Source: Vanilla planifolia (taxonomy: Eukaryota > Streptophyta > Magnoliopsida > Asparagales > Orchidaceae). Taken from it: DNA of 64,000 nucleotides. The stretch lies in NCBI GenBank assembly GCA_023846275.1, contig JAIUJO010000233.1:373501-437500 (forward strand). Reading direction: 5' to 3'. The position numbers were made by a program, and so were the translations under genes. The notes below the pieces were generated by a model that saw only the letters and a list, made by a program, of their open reading frames with translations, did no database searches and was not told where the DNA came from. This document shows positions 1 to 9,260 of this stretch, piece by piece (the first letter of the stretch is position 1; the number at the start of each line of letters is the position of its first letter).

Positions 1-18
1 CATTTATTTATAATAATG

Positions 19-153
19 ATAACATAATTGAATAAAATGTTATGTAATAATGTTTATCCTTTCAAAATAATTGATTATTAAATTTTTCATTATTTTAATA
101 AAAATAAAATATTGATATTAGAATATATTTTGACATATGTAATAAGCATAAAG
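19..153 (+). repeat. Left copy of 135-bp direct repeat flanking the 5S-like units
   Basis: This A+T-rich segment matches 1805-1939 over the same 135-bp length at a constant offset of 1,786 bp. Both begin with ATAACATAATT and end around an AATAAGCATAAAG / AATAATCATAAAG box; the best-conserved part is the last 60 bp (ATATTGAT, TTAGAATATAT, ATCATAAAG). Identity by eye is roughly 70%. The repeats bracket the 5S-like units and the pyrimidine tract. They could be remnants of an old element's terminal repeats or of a segmental duplication. No TG...CA ends, primer-binding site or target duplication was seen. Confidence 0.6.
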
Positions 154-178
154 TTTTTCAAAAAGTGTATAAATTCAT

Positions 179-588
179 GATTATGAAATTTTAGAAATAT
201 TTCATTACTACGAAGACAATAATCACATAAAACTTCTTTTTTCTCGATTATGTGCTTGTGCGACCATGCCAACACTATAACAAAAGCATTTATTAGAGGT
301 CTAAAGTTTAGGTAGCTCTGGGAAGAGTAGTTTTTGGGTAGGTGACCCATTGAGAAGTCCTCGTGTTACATGTTTCATAGAAAATCTTTTTCTAAGGTAT
401 AATAATTTATTTTAATCACATATTAATGTTAAAAATATAAATTAATGTAATTGTTAGTTTGTAATAAGGATTAGGAATTAATTATTAATAATAATATTAT
501 AATATTTTTATCTATTTCATAAAATATTAAATATGACCTAATAAATTATATAATAAACAAAAATTTTAATATAGTCTCCTATTTTTAT
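179..588 (+). repeat. 5S rDNA-like tandem unit 1 (410 bp)
   Basis: First of two direct 410-bp units; the second starts at 589. The unit holds an upstream spacer (179-255), a decayed 5S rRNA sequence (256-373) and a long A+T-rich downstream spacer (374-588). Gene plus spacer repeated head to tail is the layout of plant 5S rDNA. The spacer between the two units differs at only about 7 of roughly 287 positions, so they come from one recent duplication or stayed homogenised until recently. Upstream of 179 the sequence does not resemble spacer, so the visible array is two units. Confidence 0.8.
256..373 (+). pseudogene. 5S rRNA pseudogene, copy 1
   Basis: The sequence follows plant 5S rRNA over its full length of about 118 bp. 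The 5' end GTGCGACCATGCCAACACTA corresponds to the conserved GTGCGATCATACCAGCACTA. The internal control region is recognisable: the A-box region reads AGTTTAGGTAGC (expected AGTTAAGCGTGC) and the C-box region reads GGGTAGGTGACC (expected GGATGGGTGACC). The 3' part GAAGTCCTCGTGTTACA is nearly intact. A T5 run lies just downstream (about 386-391), where RNA polymerase III would stop. The middle is heavily altered towards A and T and terminal stem pairing is eroded, so a functional 5S RNA is unlikely. Confidence 0.85.
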
Positions 589-998
589 GATTATGAAATT
601 TTAAAAATATTTCATTACTACGAAGACAATAATCACATAAAAGTTCTTTTTTCTCTATTATGTGCTTGTGCGACTACGCCAACATTATAACAAAAGCATT
701 CATTAGAGGTCTAAAGTTTAGGTAGCTCTTAGAAGAGTAGTTTTTAGATAGGTGACTCCTTGAGAAGTCCTCGTGTTACATGTTTCATAGAAAATCTTTT
801 TCTAAGATATAAAAATTTATTTTAATCACATATTAATGTTAAAAATATAAATTAATGTAATTGTTAGTTTTTAATAAGGATTAGTAATTAATTATTAATA
901 ATAATATTATAATATTTTTATCTATTTCATAAAATATTAAATATGACCTAATAAATTATATAATAAACAAAAATTTTAATATAGTCTCCTATTTTGTA
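589..998 (+). repeat. 5S rDNA-like tandem unit 2 (410 bp)
   Basis: Second direct copy of the 410-bp 5S-like unit. It starts at the same TGATTATGAAATTTT word as unit 1 and ends after the spacer word GTCTCCTATTTT near 995. Beyond that the sequence departs from the unit and no third copy is seen. The downstream spacer differs from unit 1 at only about four positions over roughly 210 bp. Confidence 0.8.
666..783 (+). pseudogene. 5S rRNA pseudogene, copy 2
   Basis: Same decayed 5S rRNA as copy 1, 410 bp downstream. It differs from copy 1 at about 10 positions, eight of them transitions. The C-box region has moved further from consensus (AGATAGGTGACT), while the 3' part GAAGTCCTCGTGTTACA is unchanged. 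A T5 run again follows about 15 bp after the end (about 796-801). Because this copy departs further from 5S than copy 1 while its spacer is nearly identical, it is best read as a pseudogene. Confidence 0.83.
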
Positions 999-1359
999 AT
1001 ATAACTTATATTAATTATAATACATTGGAATTAATTATTATTTGTAATAGTACATATATAGTACGTATAGAACTTTTAAATGTAGTTTGATTATATTCTA
1101 GAAAATTAAAAATTTTAAATTTTTCCATTTATGTTAAATTCTATTTATATTTATTATTTAAAAATATTTTTTCATTTCATATATGAATAAAATAATATAA
1201 TATTAACAGGTATAATATTCTTTAACTATTTGAGATTTTCTAAAATAATAATAAACCTAAAAAAAATTTACCTTTTATTGTTATTAAATATTATATGTGA
1301 TCAACTTGTTATCTTAAATAAATATTATATGTTTAATTTTGAAGTTTCAACTTTAATTT
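999..1359. other. A+T-rich spacer, nothing recognised
   Basis: Very A+T-rich sequence without long frames, satellite boxes or RNA motifs that I can recognise on either strand. It separates the second 5S-like unit from the pyrimidine tract. Confidence 0.5.
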
Positions 1360-1650
1360 AATTATTTCTTTTTCTTTTTGTTTATCTCAATGTTTCTCAT
1401 ACTCCCTAACTTCCTTCTCTTTGTTATTTCAATTCTCCATTTTTCTATTCATTCTTTATCTATTTATATTTTTCTTAGCTCTTCTCTCCTCTCTCCTATA
1501 GTTCTCATTTCTCTCTTTCATTTATTTATTCACTCTATCTCTTTTATGTTCTTTCTTTCTTTTTCATTTTTATTAACTCTTATCTTATCTCTATCTATTA
1601 GTATTTCTTTCTTTATATTACTTCTATGAATCTATGTTTTATCTCCCTCT
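1360..1650 (+). repeat. Pyrimidine-rich low-complexity tract
   Basis: About 290 bp of plus-strand sequence is dominated by T and C (TTTCTTTTTCTTTTTG, CTCTTCTCTCCTCTCTCC and similar), with no fixed period. The 83-codon open frame inside it (1378-1629) encodes only Phe, Leu, Ser and Ile runs and is a by-product of the composition. A polypurine/polypyrimidine strand bias of this kind also ends the window, in more regular triplet form. Confidence 0.8.
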
Positions 1651-2261
1651 TGTTGAAAAATTATCTATATCTTGATTATATTTTTTTTACATATCAATAA
1701 ATAATGTTTAAGAAATCTCTAATGTTGCACATTCTAATATGTAATATTTATGAAATATATATAATTGTGTTTCTAAATAATTTAATTTGTTATTTATATG
1801 AATTATAACATAATTATAAAAAATCTTATATATTAATATCTATGTCATAAAAAAATTTTCTTATGTAATTTTTTATTTAGTTTATATAAATACAATATTG
1901 ATGTTAGAATATATAATGAAATATATAATAATCATAAAGTAGATATTGAAGTGAGGAAGAGTTTGTGAATCCTACAAAAGAAGATGAATTATGGTTTTAA
2001 ACATTTTTTTCTAATTTTTTTAATTATTTTATTTTGAAGAATTACTTATAAAAATGATTTTCGTTTATTAAATTCTATGTTTTACAAATATATAAATTAT
2101 AATCCTTATAATGAAAATAAACATTGAAATGGTACACTAAAATATTTAAGTGGTTATCTTCAAATTAGAACATACATGTTTCACTTATCAAGGTTGGAAA
2201 AACCCACTACTAAGAGAATTATGTCATGAAGTTTTCCTTTATAGGTTTGGCACTAACCTAC
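1651..2261. other. A+T-rich stretch with right copy of 135-bp repeat
   Basis: Apart from the direct-repeat copy at 1805-1939, nothing was recognised here. The last part (about 2150-2261) is slightly less A+T-rich, with words such as GGTTGGAAAAACCC, and does not match sat1. Sat1 homology starts near 2262 with a TGTCCATGATCATCAC box. Confidence 0.5.
1805..1939 (+). repeat. Right copy of 135-bp direct repeat
   Basis: Partner of 19-153, same orientation and same length, starting ATAACATAATT and ending ATCATAAAG. Sequence after it (AGTAGATATTGAAGTG) does not continue the match. Confidence 0.6.
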
Positions 2262-4760
2262 TAGCTATAATGTCCATGATCATCACATTATGTATGTATT
2301 AAACTAACTAGTAAAATGTGCCAAAACATTAGAAAATACAACATATAAAACAATAAATAATAATGTTAAGTTGGATGTACCTTATCAAGAGAAGTCAAAC
2401 AATATTTATTTCATATTGATTAAACCACATTTGTAATTACTATGAATTGCCATAAAAATAACCTTAAATAATTAAAAAATCTTATTATAATATTGACAAA
2501 TATTTATAAAAATTTAAATGACGTGAACTGAAGAAATTTAATGTAACCAAATCAGTGGATTGTAAGTTTACATTCACATAGCACTATAACCAAATCAAAG
2601 TAAAATTTTTGATAAAATTAGATAAATTAAATCAAAAAGTTTCATTCAATGAAACTACAATTGATTGTACATCATCGATTATCAATAAGTTTTGAATAAA
2701 AATTACTTATAAAACATCTAAAACATGAAAAATATAATTTTTAGAAATTTAAAAATAAATATGTAATTAGGATGAAATTGTCTAAATGAGTCTAGCTATG
2801 CTTGTCTTGTCTTCATAAGATCTCAATTGGAATTACAATAAATTAATAAAATAAAAAAAGAATAAAATAATATTTTAAAATTTTGTAAATTTATATTAAA
2901 AAAAATTAGAGATAACATAAACTAATCTAATTTTACTAAATCAAAAAGATGTGAATATCGCATTAGAGGAGAATTAGAGTTTTATAACAATGTAACAAAA
3001 CTAAACAAAAACATTTCAAGAAGTTATATACATTACACAAGAAAGTTGCATTCAAGGAAACTAAAGAGATCTCTAGTGACATCCTTGATAGTAAAATTTG
3101 ATACTAATAAAAATGTATAACAAAAAATGGAAAGTCTTAGAAAATAAAACACTTAAAAAAATATGAATTTAATTGGATAAAGCTCTTCGATTTGAGTTCA
3201 ACATCGTTTATTTTATCTTAATCAAAATATTTTATAAAATATGCTAAAAACTCAAACAAATGAATATTTAAAAATATAAAAATAATTATTTTATTGTATT
3301 GAGCATATTAATAATAGTTCAATGATGTTTGTTTCATCATTGTCAAACATCATTTTCAAATATTTTGAATTACCAAAATAAATAAGCTTAAATAATAATA
3401 AATTATTAAAACATATTAAAGCTAAATCAAGATAAATTGAAGCAATGTAATATGGCCAAATAAAAATTATTTAAAGATTACAAGAGAAAAGATTTAAAAT
3501 AGATAATAATATAACCACACAAAAGAAAAAACTTTGGGAAAATTAGATAAATTTTTAAATAAATTTTAACTCTAGGATACTATGAAGATTGAAGACAAAA
3601 TCATTATTTGTCAAATAAGATACTAATAAAACATTCTGTTTACGCACATCAAACTCAAAGCAAACGAAATATTAAAAATTATAATAGTGATCAATTAGTT
3701 GGATAGAGCTCATTAAGATAGATCTAATAATTTTTATTTCATTTTTATAAGACTTCATTCAAAATTTCTACAAATTATAGAAAAAATAAGCATAAATAGT
3801 TATAAATTATTAATTGAAAACTAAGATATTATATATTAGAGCTTAAATACGATTAATTGCGTTAGTGCAAGAACGAAAAATAAAAGTATTGTAAAAGTCA
3901 AATTAGTGAAGATTTAAAGTGATATAGTAATATAACAAAAAAAGAAAAACATTTCAAAAAACAAGATACATTATATGAGAAGGTTGGATTCCGAGATATT
4001 GAGGAGATTGGTTGTAACATCCTTGATCCATACATTAAGTATGAATAAAACGTTTTTTAAAGCATGTTAAAGGTTTATTAAATTATGTACTAAAAATAGA
4101 GTAATAAATATTTAAATAGATAAAGGTTTGTTGAGATAAATTTAATGATGTTCGTGTTACTTTGTTAGACTTATTTTTGAATTTAAATAAATTACCAAAT
4201 TAAATAGAAAAAAATAATAATAAATTATACACTGAATCATTATAATATTATGAAATCAAAGCAATGTAAAATTCATAAGAGAAAAGATTTTTAGTCACAT
4301 AGTAATACAACAAAATCAAATTAAAATATTTGAAAAATTGAGACAAATTGTTTGAGAAAGTGTCATTCCAAGATACCTATAAGACTGAGAGTAACATCCT
4401 AAAAAAATTTAGGTATGAATCAAAATGTCTCATAAAGATTAAAAAAATCTTAGGAACTAAAAATTTTAAAAAATAAAAAATAAATATTTATTTTGATATT
4501 CTCAATCAAATGAGTCCAATAATGTTTATTCTATTTATATAAGGTAGCATTTACAATTTCTATAAATTACCAAAGCAATTAAGCATAAACAATAATAAAT
4601 TCTTCTATTAATATTAAGAACATAAATACTACATCTAAAATGAAAATAAATTTGAAAAAAGTAAAATAACCAAATAAAAGTGATGTAAATCTCACACAAG
4701 AAGAGATTTATAGTTAAATTATAATATAACAAAATTAAAGATAAATAGTTTTAAAAAAAA

Positions 4761-7575
4761 GTTAAATTATATTGCTAAGTTATATTTCTTAATAATAAAT
4801 TGGTTGAGTGTAACATCATCGATAATCAAATAAAAAAAATCTTATAAAGTATGAGAAAATGACAAAAAATAAATATTCACAAATATTAAAAAAATATTCA
4901 ATTAAATAATACATGTTAGGACAACATAAATGACATGTGTTTCTTCTTTATTGGACCTTATTTGGAATTACCAATATAAATAAGCATAAATAATAACAAA
5001 TGATTTTTTTAATGCTAAGTAAATATTTATTAAAGCGAAAGTGAGATAAGTTATTGCAATATAATAATTGCAAATGAAAAAATTGTAAAGGTCAAATCGA
5101 AAGAGAATTAGAGCCTCATAATAATATAACCAAATCAAAGTAAAAATTAAAAGAAATTAAATAAATTGTATTCAAAAAGAGCATTCTAAGATACTAAAGT
5201 GACGGAGGGTGACGTCTTTGATCTTTAAATTAGCTATGAATCAAAATGTGTAGTAAAACAAGTTAGAATCATTGAAACAAATATCTAAAAAAATAAATGT
5301 GAATATTTAATTACATAGAGCTCACTGATATGAATCTTATTGACAAACGAAATATTTAATTAGATATAGCATGTCCAGATAAGTTTGATGATATTTATTT
5401 TATCTAGATTCATCTACATTTGGAATTACTATAAATTTTCAAAAAAATAATCTTAAATAATAAATAGTTATTGTTTTAATAATTAGAAAAAAATATTAAA
5501 TTTAAAATAAGGTAAACTATCGCTATATAATATGACTAAATCAAAATGTTATAATTGTCACACAAGAGGAACTTTTTAGTACCATACTAGTAGAGACAAA
5601 TAAAACAAAACATTTGAAGAAACAATATAAATTGTAATAGAATATTATATTCCAAGATATTTAGAAGATCGAGTGTAACATCGTTCATCAATAAATCAGG
5701 TAAATAATGAAATGACTCATAACATGGGCTAAAACCATAAACAAGTAATATCTAAATGTATAAATTTGAATATTCAATTGAATAAATAATATTCAGGTGA
5801 GTCAATTGACATTTATTTTATTTTGTTCAAAGCTCATTTTGAAATACAAAGAACTTCTAATATAAATTTGTAAAAGTAACAATAAATTATTATTGTAATG
5901 TCACATAAATATATACTAAACTTTAGATGAAATAATTTGCAGGATGTAATAGAAAAAAGATAATGTTACATAATCTAATGGAATAATTTGAGAAAGTTAG
6001 ATAAATTGAACACAAAAATTTGCTTTCGAAGGTATTAAGGTAATCAATTGGAAGAACGTTTATTATACAATTAGGTATGAACAAAATTTGTTTTATCTCA
6101 ATTGGAACACTTTTGAAAATACAACAAATTACCAAATTAAATAAAGATAAAGAAGAATAAATTATTAATTCAATATTATGTAAATATATATTAAATTTAA
6201 ATGAGATAAATTTAAAAAATATAATATAAGAAACTAAAAACAATGCGATGGTCACATTAAAGGAGAATTAGAGTTTCACAATAATGTGATTAAATCAAAG
6301 AAAAATGTTCGGAAGGAACTAATAAGTTTTATGTCAAAGATGCATTAAAATGTAATAAAAAGATAAATTATAGCATCGCTAATCATGAAATAAAGTACTA
6401 ACAACAATTTTTCATAAAACATACAAAGATTCTAGAAAATAAAATATTTAAAAATAAAAAATAACTAAATATTTAATTAGATAAAACTCATCAAGATGAG
6501 TCAAATGATGTTTATTTTTACTTAGGAAACCTCGTTTACAATTACTAAAAATTACAAAAGTAAATAAATATAAATAATAATAAATTATTATTTTAATATA
6601 AAGAAGTTATGTATTAATGTTGTTAAGATACAAAGTGAATTATTATAATATAACAAAATGAAAGAATTGTGAAGCTCACAAAAGATAAGATTCAGTGTTT
6701 TATGGAAAAATAAAAAATAAATGAGAAAAATTTGAAAACATTACATAAATTATATGTAAAAGTTTTATTCCATGATACTAAACACTTCTAGTATAACAAC
6801 CTCAATCATCTCATTAGTTACAAAATGAAATCTCTCTTAAAGTATTAAAAAATAATAGAAAATTAAAAATTTAGAAAAATAAAAATTTAAAAAATTTAGT
6901 TAGACAAAGCATGTAGGGAAATGTCTCATAACCTTTGCTTCAACATAATCATTCCAATTGTTTGAGTTATTGTGAATTTTGAAAAACAAAAAATAGCATA
7001 TTATAATTTAATATGAAAAAGTTATATACTAAGTTTGAAATGAGATTAATGATGTAACATAATAGAACTAAATCAAGGTAATGTAAACATTATAGAAAAG
7101 AAGATTTAGAGTTTCATAGAAATATCACATAAGCAAAGAAAATAATTTTAAAAAATAAGATAAATTATAAAAGAAATCTTAATTCCAAGGTATTAAGGAG
7201 ATTGAGTGTGACTTCCATGACCATCAAATCTAGTATAAAATGAAATGCATATTAAAGCATGTAAACTGTATAGAAAATAAAATATTTAAAAATATAAAAT
7301 GATTATTTACTTTGATAATGCTCCCTAGACCTATTTAACGATTTATTTTCATCATGATCATACATCATCTAGAACTACTTTGAATTATAAAACTAAATAA
7401 ACATAAATAATAACATTTTATTAATTTAATATTTAGTATATATATTAAATCTAAAAAAAGACAAATTGATGATATATAATTAAACTAAATGAAAGTGACA
7501 AACAAGTGGCATGAGATGAGATTTTTAATAATATAGTAATATAACCATATTAAAGTTAAAGATTTTAAAAAATAA
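4761..7575 (+). repeat. Sat1 higher-order repeat, copy A
   Basis: This roughly 2.8-kb segment of about seven monomers is repeated in the next segment (7576-10290) in the same order. Matched landmarks are 4761/7576 (GTTAAATT.TATTGCTAAG), 5301/8038 (a 49-50-bp internal duplication), 6031/8802 (GGTATTAAGG.GATCAATT) and 6784/9543 (TAACAACCTC.ATCATC). Further pairs are 6998/9753 (GCATATT.TAATTTAATATGA) and 7343/10046 (TTATTTTCATCATGAT). Offsets run from 2.70 to 2.82 kb, which small indels explain. Confidence 0.82.
5301..5398 (+). repeat. 49-bp internal duplication inside a sat1 monomer (HOR copy A)
   Basis: The word GAATATTTAATTA followed by ATAGAGC/ATATAGC occurs twice, at 5301 and about 5350, within one monomer. 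That duplicates the segment leading into the dyad box. The same event, with spacing of about 50 bp, is at 8038 and 8088 in HOR copy B. It is a shared derived mark tying the two higher-order copies together. Confidence 0.75.
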
Positions 7576-8391
7576 GTTAAATTGTATTGCTAAGCTATAT
7601 TCCTTAACACTGAAGAGGTCAAGTGTGACATCATTAATATTCAAACAAAGTACAAAAAAATCTCTTAAAGTATGCAAAAATCTTAGAAAATAGAATGTTA
7701 ACTAATAAGAATAAAAATAATATAAATAAAAATAAAAATAACCAATGATTTTTAATGCTTAGTGAATAGTAAAGCTAAAATGAGATAAATTAATGTAGTA
7801 TAAGAATTCCAATTGAAAACAATGTAAAGGCTAAATAAGAGGAAAATTAGAGTTTCAAAATAATATAACCACATAAAAGCAGAAAATTTAAAAAAAGAGA
7901 TAAATTATATGTTAAAATAATAGTTTAAGATACCAAGGAGATCAATGATGCTTCCTTGACCATTTAATTGGCTATGAATAAAAATGTCTAGTAAAGCATG
8001 TTAAAACAATAGAAAAAAACCTGAAAAAATAAAAAAGAATATTTAATTAGATAAAGTATAATGAAATTAGTTCAATAAAGAAAAAAGAATATTTAATTAG
8101 ACATAGCTTATCGAGATAGGTTCGATGATTTTTATTTCATCCTGATCTATCCTGATTTGGAATTGCTATAAATTTTGAAAAACATAATATTAAATAAAAA
8201 ATAGTTATTTTTTAATGGTAAAAAAATAAAAATTAAATACAGAAAGGGATAAACTATGGTAATATAATATCGCTAAATAAAAAAATTGTAATTGTCAAAT
8301 AAGAGTTGCTTTTGAATGCCATGCTAATATAGCAAAATAAAAGCAAAACAATTGAAGAAATGACATAAAACCATAGACAGTATAATTAGAA

Positions 8392-8414
8392 GATCGATGG
8401 TAACATCCTCGATC
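8392..8414. other. Example of intact sat1 dyad 2 (GATCGA...TCGATC)
   Basis: GATCGA at 8392-8397 and TCGATC at 8409-8414 are exact reverse complements separated by 11 bases (TGGTAACATCC). This is the best-preserved example seen of the second dyad box, whose consensus is GATCGAG, nine bases, CTCGATC. In most other monomers one arm carries one or more changes. Confidence 0.75.
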
Positions 8415-9246
8415 GGCAATTCAGATAAATAATGAAATGTATCATAACACATGCTTAAATCGTAGACAATATAATATCTAAAATTATAAATTTGAATATT
8501 CCATGTAATAAATAATATTGACGTGAGTCAAATGACATTTATTTAATTTTAATAAAAGCACATTTTGAGTTACAATGAACTTTCAATATAAATTGGTAAA
8601 AATATCAATAAATTATCATTACAACATTGCACAAATATACATTAAACTTTAAATAAATTAATTTTGTGGGTGTAATATAACCAAAATAATGTTACATAAA
8701 AGGTAAGGTGTATTGAGATTTTGGTTTACATAATATTGTAACAAAATTGATGGAATAATTTGAAAAAATTTCCTAAATTGACTAGGAAAATTACTTTCCA
8801 AGGTATTAAGGTGATCAATTGGAAAAGGTTGACTATGAAGTTAGGTATGAACAACTTTTGTTTAATCTTCATTAAGGTACTTTTGAAATCACTACAAATT
8901 ACAAAATTAAATAAACATAAAGAAGAATAAATAATTAATTGAAGTAAATATGTGTTTAATTTAAAAAGATAAATTTAAAAAATAAAATATAATAAAATAA
9001 AAATACTCGTAAGGCTCACATTAAAAGAGAGTTAGAGTTTCATAATAATGTGAATAAATAAAAGAAAAATCTTTGAAAAAATGTGATAAATTATACATAA
9101 AAGTTGTGCTAAACAATAATAAAGAGATGTAATGTAGCATAATTAATCATGAAATCAAGTATTAATATAAACTGCTCTTAAAACATACAAAAATCCTATA
9201 AAATAAAATATCTAAAAGAAGAAAAAAAATGTTTAACTAGATAAAT

Positions 9247-9260
9247 CTCATCGAGATGAG
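9247..9260. other. Example of intact sat1 dyad 1 (CTCATC-GA-GATGAG)
   Basis: A perfect 14-bp palindrome of two 6-bp arms around the central GA. It sits at the box that in other monomers reads AGCTCATCGAGATGAGTCC or a variant. Dyad symmetry could serve protein binding, bending or cruciform extrusion; which, if any, cannot be told from sequence. Confidence 0.75.

Noticed and set aside
179..998. Cassandra-type TRIM element (LTRs carrying 5S sequence)
   Set aside because: The two copies abut as complete 410-bp units with no internal domain or methionine-tRNA primer site between them, and no TG...CA termini were found. A tandem 5S relic fits better.
1378..1629. 83-codon open frame rich in Phe, Leu, Ser and Ile
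   Set aside because: It is the translation of a pyrimidine-rich low-complexity tract; there is no codon bias, domain or conserved neighbour to support a gene.
5923..6255. 110-codon minus-strand open frame in sat1
   Set aside because: It crosses monomer boundaries and its residues reflect A+T-rich codons. The corresponding frame in the paralogous block near 8650-9000 is not maintained, so it is not a conserved protein.
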